From positions 1-36,872 of the forward strand of contig JAFSEZ010000039.1 in assembly GCA_017435505.1 (NCBI GenBank): a DNA stretch of 36,872 bases. Reading direction: 5' to 3'. Of this stretch, positions 17,838 to 26,221 are shown piece by piece. Position numbers and translations under genes: made by a program. The stretch comes from Akkermansia sp. GTDB lineage: Bacteria; Verrucomicrobiota; Verrucomicrobiia; Verrucomicrobiales; Akkermansiaceae. The notes under the pieces are model-generated. The model saw nothing but the letters and a program-made list of their open reading frames with translations. It did no database searches and had not been told where the DNA came from. Every line of letters starts with the position of its first letter. Positions within the stretch are counted from its first letter, which is position 1.

Positions 17838-18248
17838 ATGAGCTACAATGAACGCATAGAAGAGTTGCTGGACGATATGTCCGTCTTTGAAGATTGGACG
17901 GAGAAGTACGAATTCATCATCTCACTGGGGCGCAAGCTCCCCCCCATGCCGGAGGTATACCGCAAGCAAAGCAACCTCATCAAAGGATGCCAAAGCCGAG
18001 TCTGGGTGGGCACCGAGGTATTCATGGGGCGCATGATGATTCATGCGGACAGCGATTCTCTCATTACCAAAGGGCTGATTGCCCTGTTTATCCGCCTTCT
18101 CTCCGGGCTCACACCCGCAGAAATCATGGCGGCCGACCTGAGCAAGTTGGATGAATGCGGGCTCAAGGAGCATTTGGCCTCTACACGAGCCAATGCACTC
18201 TCCACCATGGCAGCCACTATTGTGAAAGCCGCAGCAGCTGCACGCTGA
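17838..18248 (+). CDS. sufE: SufE family cysteine desulfuration protein
   Basis: 136 residues. SufE takes sulfane sulfur from the SufS desulfurase for iron-sulfur cluster assembly. The acceptor Cys51 lies in LIKGCQSRVWV, the same position and context as E. coli Cys51. Other family features are the N-terminal EDWTEKYEFIISLGRKLPPM and the helix GLIALFIRLLSGLTPAEI. No suf or isc genes are adjacent; it sits between argF and a methyltransferase gene, with spacing that suggests cotranscription. Confidence 0.92.
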   Translation: MSYNERIEELLDDMSVFEDWTEKYEFIISLGRKLPPMPEVYRKQSNLIKGCQSRVWVGTEVFMGRMMIHADSDSLITKGLIALFIRLLSGLTPAEIMAADLSKLDECGLKEHLASTRANALSTMAATIVKAAAAAR

Positions 18249-18263
18249 GTCTTTCTTCATACC

Positions 18264-19148
18264 ATGAAAGCAACGCTCGGGCAAATCATAGCACGCAAGA
18301 AAGCTCACTTGCCGCAAGGGACGGATGCTTTCCGAGCCGTTGATGGCACTCCGTGGCCGGAAGTGTTTGTTGATGCCCTGGCCGACAGGTTGCTTGTATC
18401 CCTACGCAGCATCTCGCTACCGGCAGATTTGCACAATCAACTGCTTCATACCGGGTGCTGTGTCTACCTCAAGCAGTTGGATAATGATGTAAAGTTGCCA
18501 CCACAGCACCTTTGCGGCCCGGAATTACCCCCACGTTTCCCCATTTCCGAAAACGGTGTGCGTTACCTCATGGATATGGAAGCCGGGTACTCGCAAGGCA
18601 TTTTCCTGGATCAACGTGATAACCGCGCCGAAGTTCGCCGCCGCTGCACGCCCGGCAGCACCCTGCTCAACACCTTTGCATACACAGGCGCTTTCTCCGT
18701 GTGCGCCGCCATGGCAGGTGCTACCACCACAACGCTGGATTTAGCCCAACCCTGTCTCACTTGGTGCCGTGAAAATATGCAGCTGAATGGCATCGACCCG
18801 GCCGAGCACTACTTCTGCAAGGGCGATGTGCTGCATTGGCTGGAGCGCTTTGCCCGCCAAGGCCGCCGGTTCGATGGCATCGTACTCGACCCACCCACCT
18901 TTTCTCGTGATGAAAAAGGCAGAATCTGGCGTGTGGAACGCGATTACGGTAAACTGGTAGGCAAAGCGGCCGCATGCTTGGCCCCCGGAGGATGGATGCT
19001 CTGCACCACCAACTGCCGCAAACTCAGTCCCGCAGCCTTTCGCCGCATGGTGGCCGAGGGAATTCCCGGAGCAAGGCTGAGTTCTTCTCCCATGCCCTTT
19101 GATTTTGATGGCGAGCCCTACCTCAAAACCATCTGGGCAGATTTGTGA
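18264..19148 (+). CDS. RlmI/RlmK-like SAM-dependent methyltransferase
   Basis: 294 residues. The C-terminal two-thirds is a Rossmann methyltransferase: DMEAGYSQGIFLDQRDNR (104-121, typical of the RlmI/RlmK group), SAM-binding LLNTFAYTGAFSVCAAM (134-150) and the catalytic GIVLDPPTFSR (205-215). Cys251 in CTTNCRKLS is at the place of the catalytic Cys in the FASCSG-type motif of the family, which fits an m5C RNA methyltransferase. The N-terminal PUA domain of RlmI is absent or very reduced, so the target (probably rRNA) is uncertain. Confidence 0.8.
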   Translation: MKATLGQIIARKKAHLPQGTDAFRAVDGTPWPEVFVDALADRLLVSLRSISLPADLHNQLLHTGCCVYLKQLDNDVKLPPQHLCGPELPPRFPISENGVRYLMDMEAGYSQGIFLDQRDNRAEVRRRCTPGSTLLNTFAYTGAFSVCAAMAGATTTTLDLAQPCLTWCRENMQLNGIDPAEHYFCKGDVLHWLERFARQGRRFDGIVLDPPTFSRDEKGRIWRVERDYGKLVGKAAACLAPGGWMLCTTNCRKLSPAAFRRMVAEGIPGARLSSSPMPFDFDGEPYLKTIWADL

Positions 19149-19160
19149 CACTCCCACGCC

Positions 19161-19850
19161 ATGAATCCGGAAATCGAACCTTTTGTGCGCTGGGGGCTTC
19201 CGCATTTAATCGTTGTCCTGATAACCCTGTTGGCAACCGGGGGTATTATCCTGCTTGGGGCAAAAGGCAGCACTGCCATTCGCAACAATTTCTGCAGAGT
19301 AATGGCCATCGCCTTGATTCTCATGTTTGCCGTTGAGTTTATATGGCGACACACCGGTGGAGTAAAGACGCCTTGGCAGGAAAATCTGCCTCTGCATTTC
19401 TGCTCCGTTATGATTATTGTCTCAGCCATCGCGCTCCGGTACAGCAAGCGATGGGCCTGCGCGGTCGTTTATTTCGGCGTGCTCACGGCCAGTGTCCAAG
19501 GGCTCATTACGCCGGCCTTGGCAGATGGATATCCCAGCTTTGCTTTCATTATTTTCTTCTTATCACACAGCATGCTCTTTCTTTCTGCCGTGACCGTCAT
19601 ATACGTACAACGCTGGAGAGCCCGGCGCAAGGACATACTGCGGTCGCTGTTGCTCATGGACGCCTACTTGCTGTTTATCATCCCCGTCAACATGTGGCTG
19701 GGTACCAACTATGGATTCACCCAAGAAAGCCCCATACCGGGTTGTCTGCTCGATTACTTGGGGGATGCCCCATGGTATTACCTTTGGTTGCAACTCCCTG
19801 CATTGGGGCTTTTTTACCTCATGTACCTGCCCCTCCGTAACAAAACATAA
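19161..19850 (+). CDS. YwaF/TIGR02206-like integral membrane protein
   Basis: 229 residues with about six to seven hydrophobic segments. The motif LPLHFCSVMIIVSAIALRY, the loop GVLTASVQGLITPAL and the late NYGFTQESPIPGCLLDYLG followed by WYYLWLQ match the YwaF family of uncharacterised membrane proteins. Function unknown. It is the last gene of the argF run; no clear terminator follows before the gdhA promoter. Confidence 0.7.
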   Translation: MNPEIEPFVRWGLPHLIVVLITLLATGGIILLGAKGSTAIRNNFCRVMAIALILMFAVEFIWRHTGGVKTPWQENLPLHFCSVMIIVSAIALRYSKRWACAVVYFGVLTASVQGLITPALADGYPSFAFIIFFLSHSMLFLSAVTVIYVQRWRARRKDILRSLLLMDAYLLFIIPVNMWLGTNYGFTQESPIPGCLLDYLGDAPWYYLWLQLPALGLFYLMYLPLRNKT

Positions 19851-19914
19851 GCCAGAGAGAAGCTTTTTTGCGTTTCCAATCAGCAGGCGCACATGCGTTT
19901 TTTTTGAAAAAAGA

Positions 19915-19943
19915 CTTTTCAATGCGCTTCATTCTGGTATAAT
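19915..19943 (+). promoter_or_regulatory. Promoter of gdhA
   Basis: A perfect TATAAT (19938-19943) with TGG before it (extended -10) and a weak -35 CTTTTC (19915-19920) at 17 bases. The leader to ATG 20012 is about 60 bases, the longest in the window. It has no Shine-Dalgarno but contains short inverted arms (GTCTG/CAGAC and CCGCCA/TGGCGG), so leader-based control is possible. Confidence 0.65.
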
Positions 19944-20011
19944 CCGCGCGTCTGACCGCCAACGCGCAGACTGTGTTTGCCCGTGGCGGAACCCAGACAG
20001 CAAACAACATT

Positions 20012-21370
20012 ATGTCTGACTACACCACACGAGTCATTGATGAGGTTCGCGCTAAAAATGCGAGCGAGCCGGAGTTCCTGCAAGCTGTGCAGGAGGTTAT
20101 TTCCACCATTGCCCCGGTGCTCTCCGCCAATAAAAAATACGAGGAAAATTGCATCCTCGAGCGCATCGTTGAGCCGGAACGCACCATTATCTTCCGTGTC
20201 CCTTGGGTGGACGACAACGGAAAAATCCGCGTGAATCGCGGGTACCGCGTGGAATTCAACAGCGCTATCGGACCATACAAGGGAGGACTTCGCTTCCATC
20301 CCTCCGTCAACTTGGGTATCCTCAAATTCCTCGGCTTTGAGCAAGTTTTCAAAAACTCTCTTACCACCCTGCCCATGGGCGGTGGCAAGGGCGGCTCCGA
20401 CTTTGACCCCAAAGGCAAAAGCGACCGTGAAGTGATGGCTTTTTGCCAGAGCTTTATGACAGAGCTGCAGCGCCACATCGGCCCGGATACAGACGTACCT
20501 GCCGGTGACATCGGCGTGGGTGCGCGCGAGATTGGTTACCTCTTTGGCCAGTACAAGCGTTTGCGCAACGAATTCACAGGTGTACTCACCGGCAAAAAGC
20601 TCAACTGGGGTGGCTCACTCATCCGCCCGGAAGCAACGGGCTACGGGTGCGTGTACTTTGCTCAGAACATGCTGGCCACCAAGGGCGATGACTTGGCCGG
20701 TAAGGTATGTGTCGTCTCCGGCTCCGGTAATGTGGCTCAATACCTGGTACAGAAGCTCACCCAGCTGGGTGCCAAGGTCGTAACCATGTCCGACTCCAAC
20801 GGCTATGTGTTTGACCCCGCCGGCATTGATGCCGAGAAGCTTGCTTGGATTATGGAGCTCAAGAACGTGCGCCGTGGTCGTATCAAGGAATATGCCGATG
20901 CTTTCCCCGGTGTGCAATTCTTCGAAGGCCAGCGCCCATGGAGCGTCCCCTGCGACTGTGCATTCCCCTGCGCCACACAAAACGAAATCAACGGAGCAGA
21001 AGCCGCCACACTCATCAAGAACGGCGGCAAGCTCGTGGCAGAAGGTGCCAACATGCCCACCGATTTGGAAGGTATCAACAACTACCTGCAGGCCAAGATT
21101 CTCTATGGTCCCGCCAAGGCTGCCAACGCCGGCGGCGTTGCCACATCCGGTCTGGAAATGTCCCAGAACAGCATGCGCCTCAACTGGTCCAGCGAAGAAG
21201 TGGATGCAAAGCTCTTCTCCATCATGAAGAACATCCACGACAACGCCTACAACCACGCCCGCGAGTTCTCTGCCGATTGCACAGCAGACTTCACCAACTA
21301 CGTGGCAGGTGCCAACATTGCCGGCTTCGTCAAGGTGGCTGATGCCATGATTGACCAAGGGGTTGTCTGA
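20012..21370 (+). CDS. gdhA: NADP-specific glutamate dehydrogenase
   Basis: 452 residues from ATG 20012 (MSDYTTRVIDEV). It interconverts 2-oxoglutarate plus ammonia and glutamate. Substrate motif GPYKGGLRFHPSVNLGILKF (88-107), catalytic Lys126 in LPMGGGKGGSDFDP, Asp166 in VPAGDIGVGAREIGYLFG, and dinucleotide-binding SGSGNVAQYLVQKL followed by SDSNG at the end of the second strand, as in the NADP-type E. coli enzyme. Own promoter and strong terminator, so monocistronic. Confidence 0.95.
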   Translation: MSDYTTRVIDEVRAKNASEPEFLQAVQEVISTIAPVLSANKKYEENCILERIVEPERTIIFRVPWVDDNGKIRVNRGYRVEFNSAIGPYKGGLRFHPSVNLGILKFLGFEQVFKNSLTTLPMGGGKGGSDFDPKGKSDREVMAFCQSFMTELQRHIGPDTDVPAGDIGVGAREIGYLFGQYKRLRNEFTGVLTGKKLNWGGSLIRPEATGYGCVYFAQNMLATKGDDLAGKVCVVSGSGNVAQYLVQKLTQLGAKVVTMSDSNGYVFDPAGIDAEKLAWIMELKNVRRGRIKEYADAFPGVQFFEGQRPWSVPCDCAFPCATQNEINGAEAATLIKNGGKLVAEGANMPTDLEGINNYLQAKILYGPAKAANAGGVATSGLEMSQNSMRLNWSSEEVDAKLFSIMKNIHDNAYNHAREFSADCTADFTNYVAGANIAGFVKVADAMIDQGVV

Positions 21371-21398
21371 TTGCTTCTTTGGCTTTTTCAAAAAACGG

Positions 21399-21437
21399 GG
21401 GAAGAACCTACACATGGTTCTTCCCTTTTTCTTTTGC
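21399..21437 (+). terminator. Rho-independent terminator after gdhA
   Basis: GGGAAGAACC (21399-21408) pairs with GGTTCTTCCC (21416-21425) over a 7-base loop, then TTTTTCTTTT. A 10-bp perfect stem. Confidence 0.93.
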
Positions 21438-21469
21438 AAAACAGGATGCGTCAGCAACGAGATTGAGGC

Positions 21470-21498
21470 TTGAAGCGCACACCCAGATATGCTAGAAT
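21470..21498 (+). promoter_or_regulatory. Promoter of the M23 peptidase gene, leaderless architecture
   Basis: TTGAAG (21470-21475), a 17-base spacer and TAGAAT (21493-21498) with TGC upstream (extended -10). Six bases later comes ATG 21505, so transcription should begin on the start codon itself. Confidence 0.7.
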
Positions 21499-21504
21499 GG
21501 CCAC

Positions 21505-22188
21505 ATGGTACGATTCTACCGCAATTTTCTGATACTGGCATTGGCCTTGGTTTCCTTGATGGGCAATTCATGCTCAGCTGCTGTCATGGCAAAACAAACA
21601 CCCGATCGCAAATGGGCGTTTGTGCCGCTGGCAGACGGTTTTGATTATCCTGTGGGCAAGCCCAATGCAGACGGCTACTACAAGGCCCGTGGACTGCGTC
21701 TTCGCACGCCGCGCCACATGGGTGAAGACTGGAACGGCAATGGCGGTGGCAACACAGACTTGGGGGATCCCGTGTACACCATCGGCACCGGTCTCGTCAC
21801 CTATGCAGCAGATGCACGCGGCCGCTGGGGCAAAGTAGTCATCGTACGCCACGCTTTCCGCGATCCCAAGAGTGGCAAGGTGCTGTGCTGCCAAACTCTC
21901 TACGGGCACTTAGACCGCATTGATGTAGAGCTCGGCCAGATTGTACGACGTGGTGACCAAATAGGCACCATCGGCACAAACCGCGGCATGTTCCCTGCCC
22001 ACCTGCATGCCGAGCTGCACTACAACGTGCTGGCAAACTGCGGACAGCAGGGCATTCCCAAAAACAGTCGCAACTACGGCAACCTCACCGAGTTCATCGA
22101 ACGCTACCGCCGCCTCAAGCCTGAGGTAAAGTACATCAAACTGCCCATCGGCTGCTTCTTGCCCTACAAAGACACGGAAGGGCTGTAA
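21505..22188 (+). CDS. Secreted M23 family metallopeptidase
   Basis: 227 residues. A signal peptide (MVRFYRNF then LILALALVSLMG, to about residue 25) sends it across the inner membrane; Cys23 is not in a proper lipobox. The LytM/M23 fold has its zinc ligands: His71 and Asp75 in RHMGEDWNG, and His168 in AHLHAELHY, with TLYGHL (His135) completing the active site. It probably cuts peptidoglycan cross-links or activates other cell-wall enzymes. nadD follows after one base, so the two are cotranscribed. Confidence 0.88.
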   Translation: MVRFYRNFLILALALVSLMGNSCSAAVMAKQTPDRKWAFVPLADGFDYPVGKPNADGYYKARGLRLRTPRHMGEDWNGNGGGNTDLGDPVYTIGTGLVTYAADARGRWGKVVIVRHAFRDPKSGKVLCCQTLYGHLDRIDVELGQIVRRGDQIGTIGTNRGMFPAHLHAELHYNVLANCGQQGIPKNSRNYGNLTEFIERYRRLKPEVKYIKLPIGCFLPYKDTEGL

Positions 22189-22189
22189 C

Positions 22190-22759
22190 ATGAAGATTTG
22201 CCTTTTTGGCGGGAGCTTCGACCCCGTACACAACGGCCACCTCAGCATAGCTGCGGCTGCTCATACCTGTGCCGACTTAGATAAAGTCATTTTTCTTCCG
22301 GCCGCCTGTTCCCCCTTCAAAACCGACAAGCAAACGTTGTTTAATGGAGAACAACGAATGGAAATGCTCAGACTTGCCACACTAGGCATCTCTTGGGCAG
22401 AAGTTTCGGATGTGGATCTGACACTCCCCCCCCCCAGTTGGAGCTGGCGCTTAGTAGAACACTACCACCGGCAGTTCCCCCATGCCCAGCTTTATTGGCT
22501 CATGGGAACAGACCAGTGGGAGCAACTGCACCGCTGGGCCCGGTATGATTATCTGGTAAAGCAGCTCACGTTTATTGTCTACCACCGTACAAGCCCTCCA
22601 CGCCCCAGAACACACGTGCGCTCTCTCTTTTTATCAGGTAACCACCCTGCTTCATCCTCTGCCATACGCGAAGCCTTGCTAAACAACACTCCCGTACCGG
22701 AAACATGGATACCCCATTCTGTTGAAAAGCAAGCACAACTCTATCTACAGCCATACTGA
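22190..22759 (+). CDS. nadD: Nicotinate-nucleotide adenylyltransferase
   Basis: 189 residues. It adenylates nicotinate mononucleotide in NAD synthesis. It starts MKICLFGGSFDPVHNGHL, the nucleotidyltransferase signature, has WLMGTDQWEQLHRW in the middle, and ends with SGNHPASSSAIREALLNN, the conserved (I)SSTxIR-type motif. A run of ten C (22426-22435) encodes Pro-Pro-Pro where other NadD proteins have a loop before SYT; the frame remains open across it. Its stop is close to the cmk promoter, which lies in the intergenic region and nadD end. Confidence 0.93.
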   Translation: MKICLFGGSFDPVHNGHLSIAAAAHTCADLDKVIFLPAACSPFKTDKQTLFNGEQRMEMLRLATLGISWAEVSDVDLTLPPPSWSWRLVEHYHRQFPHAQLYWLMGTDQWEQLHRWARYDYLVKQLTFIVYHRTSPPRPRTHVRSLFLSGNHPASSSAIREALLNNTPVPETWIPHSVEKQAQLYLQPY

Positions 22760-22768
22760 TGATTTTGC

Positions 22769-22797
22769 TGGACACACCACCCCCTAGCAGGTATACT
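22769..22797 (+). promoter_or_regulatory. Promoter of cmk, near-leaderless
   Basis: TGGACA (22769-22774), a 17-base spacer and TATACT (22792-22797). Nine bases separate the -10 from ATG 22807, so the leader would be zero to three bases. It also rules out the in-frame start at 22759. Confidence 0.65.
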
Positions 22798-22806
22798 CCC
22801 AGCAGT

Positions 22807-23454
22807 ATGAATCCTCCGGCAATTGCAATTGACGGCCCTGCTGCATCGGGCAAATCAACCGTGGCAAAACTGATAGCCAAGGAATTGGGCTACACCTTTA
22901 TCAACACCGGTGCTATGTACCGCGCTGTAACTTGGTATACCCTGCAACAAGGGGTGAACCCGGCCGATACGGAAGCGGTGAAAGCACTTCTGCCCACCAT
23001 TCCTCTATCCTTCGGCAAAGATGGCTCCGTTTCCACTGTTCTTTGCAATGGCCGCACATTGTCCGATGAATTGACAACACAGGAAACAAACGAATCTGTA
23101 TCCACCATAGCGGCTATCCCTGAAGTGCGCGCTCTGTTGGTTGAAAAGCAGCGCGAATACAACTGCTCGGAACCGGTTGTCATGGAAGGTCGCGATATCG
23201 GCACCGTTGTGTTCCCTCATACGCCTTACAAGTACTTTGTGACGGCCTCTGAAGAAGTGCGTGCTGCACGCCGCGCCGCACAAGGATTGACGGATTCCAT
23301 CGCCGAGCGAGATCGCAAAGATTCAGCCCGAGCCTGTGCCCCGCTCACCCAAGCAGCCGATGCAACTCTTGTGGACACTTCTGACTTGAGCATTGACCAA
23401 GTTGTTGCCAAAGTCGTGGCCGACATCCGCCTCAAACTTGCAGCCAACGCCTAA
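22807..23454 (+). CDS. cmk: Cytidylate kinase
   Basis: 215 residues. It phosphorylates CMP and dCMP. P-loop AIDGPAASGKST (7-18), FINTGAMYRAVTWYTL, the NMP-binding GRDIGTVVFP, the RR pair near AARRAAQG and the C-terminal LVDTSDLSIDQV. Start taken at ATG 22807, directly before the MNPPAIAIDGP strand where the family begins. plsC follows 17 bases later. Confidence 0.95.
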   Translation: MNPPAIAIDGPAASGKSTVAKLIAKELGYTFINTGAMYRAVTWYTLQQGVNPADTEAVKALLPTIPLSFGKDGSVSTVLCNGRTLSDELTTQETNESVSTIAAIPEVRALLVEKQREYNCSEPVVMEGRDIGTVVFPHTPYKYFVTASEEVRAARRAAQGLTDSIAERDRKDSARACAPLTQAADATLVDTSDLSIDQVVAKVVADIRLKLAANA

Positions 23455-23471
23455 CATTTCCCGTTTCGATT

Positions 23472-24104
23472 ATGCATACCATCAATCCACTTTATTTCCT
23501 CATCTTGCGACTCACGCAAGGTGTAGCACAAGCGTTTTTCAAGCTCAAAGTCATTAACCGCGAAAAGCTGATAGAAGACGGTGCCTGCATCTATGTGATG
23601 AACCACCAAAGCTTCCTTGATCCGCCCATGATTGGGCAACTTTTCTCCAGAACCGGCATTAACTTCTTGGCTCGCAAAACATTGTTCGACATCCCCATTT
23701 TGCGCCGCATCCTCCCCTTCTGCAACGTCATCCCCATCGACCAAGAACACCCTGACCCCGGCAGCATCCTCAAAGTGCTCCGCTTAGTAAAAGGCGGTGG
23801 TCGCATCATCATATTCCCGGAGGGCTCCCGCTGCCCGGACAACCAGATTCATGATGCCATGCCCGGCATTGGCCTCATCCTGGGGCGTTTGCAAGGTGTC
23901 CCCATCCAGCCACTGCGTATCGAAGGCGCCTATGATTGCTTACCCATTCACAGCAGCAAGCTCCGTTTCAAACCCATCACCATCACCGTGGGTGACCCCA
24001 TCGTCTTCAGCAAGGAAGAATTAAAAGCCAAGGGTCGCGCCGGGCAACTGGCCATCGGCAAGAAGGTGATGGATGCCATCCGCGCTCTTCCAACGACTTG
24101 CTGA
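23472..24104 (+). CDS. plsC: 1-acyl-sn-glycerol-3-phosphate acyltransferase
   Basis: 210 residues. It adds the second acyl chain in phosphatidic acid synthesis at the inner membrane. The catalytic HX4D is NHQSFLDP (His45, Asp50), and the glycerophosphate-binding IIFPEGSR and the later motif GVPIQPLRIEG are present. Three bases separate its stop from recF. cmk-plsC adjacency is common in other bacteria. The window also carries plsY and gpsA, so much of phosphatidate synthesis is encoded here. Confidence 0.92.
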   Translation: MHTINPLYFLILRLTQGVAQAFFKLKVINREKLIEDGACIYVMNHQSFLDPPMIGQLFSRTGINFLARKTLFDIPILRRILPFCNVIPIDQEHPDPGSILKVLRLVKGGGRIIIFPEGSRCPDNQIHDAMPGIGLILGRLQGVPIQPLRIEGAYDCLPIHSSKLRFKPITITVGDPIVFSKEELKAKGRAGQLAIGKKVMDAIRALPTTC

Positions 24105-24107
24105 CGC

Positions 24108-25157
24108 ATGCTCGCTACCCTGCGCCTGATGAATTTCCGGTGTTACCCAACGCTCCGCTGGGAAATACCATCAGAGGGCGCAATCTTGCTGGGAGACAAC
24201 GCTCAAGGCAAGACCAGTCTCATGGAGGCTATGTGCTTTGCACTCACATTGCATTCTCCCCGCGCAACACGATTGGAAACGCTTGTCTCCCACGGGAACA
24301 GCGGATTCGGCATCTCCCTTGATACAAATCTGGGCACCCGCCGCCTCGCGTGGGAAGCACGCAAACTCCGTCTGCATGTCGATGGCATTCCCTGCCGAGA
24401 CTACGCAGACTATTTAGCAGACACGCCACCTGTTGTATGGCTGAGCAATCGTGATATATCATTGGTGAGTGGCGCAGCAGAAGAACGCCGCAAATACCTT
24501 GATTTTTTGGGGAGTCAATGGCACCCACACTATCGGGCGGCGCTCCAAGCATACCGCAAGGCTCTGCGTGCCCGCAACATGCTCCTGCGAAACCCACGGC
24601 GCACACGCGCGGCGCTCCAAAGCTATGCCGGCGTGATGGCGCAGCACGGAGAATTGCTCATGCAGCTACGCACACAACTGCTCCATCTGCTCCAACCGCA
24701 TATTACCCAGCTGCACAAGCAGATATCGGGCAAAGAAGAAAGCGTACGCATTACCTATACCCCCTCGACCACCGAAAATCTATGGAACGCGCTGGACGCT
24801 GCTACGGAAGCAGATGAAAAGAGCGGGTTCACCACAATAGGCCCGCACCGCGATGACTTTCAGCTGATGATTGCCGGAGCACATGCTGCAACATTTGCAT
24901 CCGAGGGCCAGCAGCGCACGCTTTCAACGGCCCTCCTTCTGGCACAATCCGGTTTCTTAAGAGAAGAAACAGGCGCACCCCCTGTCTTATTTATCGATGA
25001 CATATTCGGAGAGTTAGACCCGGGACGCCGCCGCGCTTTGCTCAACACCCTCCCTCCGGACGGACAAACATTCATTACCACAACTCACTTAACATGGCTG
25101 AGGGATACTGCAATCCCCCTGCCTGTACAAAAGATCGCGGCGGGGAAAATTCAATAA
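24108..25157 (+). CDS. recF: DNA replication and repair protein RecF
   Basis: 349 residues. An SMC-like ATPase that helps load RecA at gaps. Walker A GDNAQGKT (29-36), NFRCYPTL at the start, WLSNRDISLVSGAAEERRKY (the conserved RR-Y region), IGPHRDDF, signature motif SEGQQRTLSTALLLAQ and Walker B VLFIDDIFGELDPGRR. It is away from the usual dnaA-dnaN-gyrB neighbourhood. Its stop overlaps the 3' end of the convergent nagZ by seven bases, so no terminator separates them. Confidence 0.95.
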   Translation: MLATLRLMNFRCYPTLRWEIPSEGAILLGDNAQGKTSLMEAMCFALTLHSPRATRLETLVSHGNSGFGISLDTNLGTRRLAWEARKLRLHVDGIPCRDYADYLADTPPVVWLSNRDISLVSGAAEERRKYLDFLGSQWHPHYRAALQAYRKALRARNMLLRNPRRTRAALQSYAGVMAQHGELLMQLRTQLLHLLQPHITQLHKQISGKEESVRITYTPSTTENLWNALDAATEADEKSGFTTIGPHRDDFQLMIAGAHAATFASEGQQRTLSTALLLAQSGFLREETGAPPVLFIDDIFGELDPGRRRALLNTLPPDGQTFITTTHLTWLRDTAIPLPVQKIAAGKIQ

Positions 25158-26212
25158 TCCAAGACAGGCGAAGCCGGTGCTGATGGGTCTACCTCCGGTA
25201 CGCTCGCGGTAAATGCGGCCACATCTTTCAAATAATCACGCCACTCTATAAAGCGCATCGGCGCAAAGGTGGACAGCATAATACGAAAGCGCGTAATGCG
25301 GCGCTCCACATCATACAACAACGCTTTCGGCAATGTTTCAACCTCAGCCGCAATGCGTTCCAAATATTCTACAGTTTTGTGGCATACAAGCGGCAAATCG
25401 CACCCGGCTTGCAGCGCCAATGACACCGAGTGCTCAGGACTGTAGCTGTTGGCGATGGCGCCCATACACAAATCATCTGTAAACACCACCCCGTCGTACC
25501 CTAATTGATTTCTCAAAAAACCTTGCACCAATGCGGGAGAAAGAGAACTGGGCAATGTATCATCAATATCGGGCAGCATCAAATGCGCCACCATGAGAGA
25601 GGGCAGCTCCGGCATCAATGCCGTAAATGGTATGCTCGCCTCCTCCAAAAAAGACTCTCGCGTACCCCGAAGCACCGGAAGGGTATAGTGGGGGTCTGAT
25701 TCTGCCGCCCCCATGCCGGGAAAATGTTTCCCGCATGTCATAATACCACGGCGCAGTATTGCGCGATTCCACACCCCTGCATTGGAAATCACCTCCTGCG
25801 TATCGCTTCCCCAGCAGCGACCGGGAAGCGCATTTGCGCGTCCTGATCCTAAATCCAACACCGGAGCAAAATCGGTATTTACCCCCAGGGTGTACAAGCA
25901 TTGGGCGTTGTAATAAGCCGCTTGGGTGATAGTGTGTTCACTTTGCGTTGCCGCCAAGGCCGAGGCCGATGGCAAACACACATCAATACCAGCGGTCCGC
26001 ACCACTCGACCGCCTTCCTGATCAATGGCAATAATAGGTAAATCCGGTCCTTGGGTGAGACTGCGCAAATCATCTGTGAGCTCTCGCGTCATCTCATAAT
26101 CCGAGATATTGCGAGAGAATAAGATGTAGCCGGCCGGCTGCAGACGAGAAAACAGCTCTCGTTCGCGCTCCGTCAGGAGAACTCCCTCCACGCCTGCAAT
26201 AACCGGCAACAT
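25151..26212 (-). CDS. nagZ: Glycoside hydrolase family 3, NagZ-like beta-N-acetylglucosaminidase
   Basis: 353 residues, no signal peptide, so probably cytoplasmic. NagZ removes GlcNAc from anhydro-muropeptides in cell-wall recycling. PIIAIDQEGGRVVR (59-72), GKHFPGMG (161-168), the Asp-His pair in ESDPHYTLP (Asp173, His175; other NagZ have DSH), and the nucleophile in VVFTDDLCMGAI (Asp246). It lies nine bases after pyrE in the same transcript. A different exo-hexosaminidase of GH3 is possible, but the DxH pair is the NagZ mark. Confidence 0.9.
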   Translation of the reverse strand: MLPVIAGVEGVLLTERERELFSRLQPAGYILFSRNISDYEMTRELTDDLRSLTQGPDLPIIAIDQEGGRVVRTAGIDVCLPSASALAATQSEHTITQAAYYNAQCLYTLGVNTDFAPVLDLGSGRANALPGRCWGSDTQEVISNAGVWNRAILRRGIMTCGKHFPGMGAAESDPHYTLPVLRGTRESFLEEASIPFTALMPELPSLMVAHLMLPDIDDTLPSSLSPALVQGFLRNQLGYDGVVFTDDLCMGAIANSYSPEHSVSLALQAGCDLPLVCHKTVEYLERIAAEVETLPKALLYDVERRITRFRIMLSTFAPMRFIEWRDYLKDVAAFTASVPEVDPSAPASPVLDY

Positions 26213-26221
26213 GCCTGATCC

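Noticed and set aside
19851..19880. A terminator after the YwaF-like gene
   Set aside because: There is a T run, but the only stem is four base pairs (AAGC/GCTT), too weak to call.
22759..22806. A longer cmk start
   Set aside because: The segment contains the promoter and its translation (TPPPSRYTPSS) has no similarity to Cmk N-termini.
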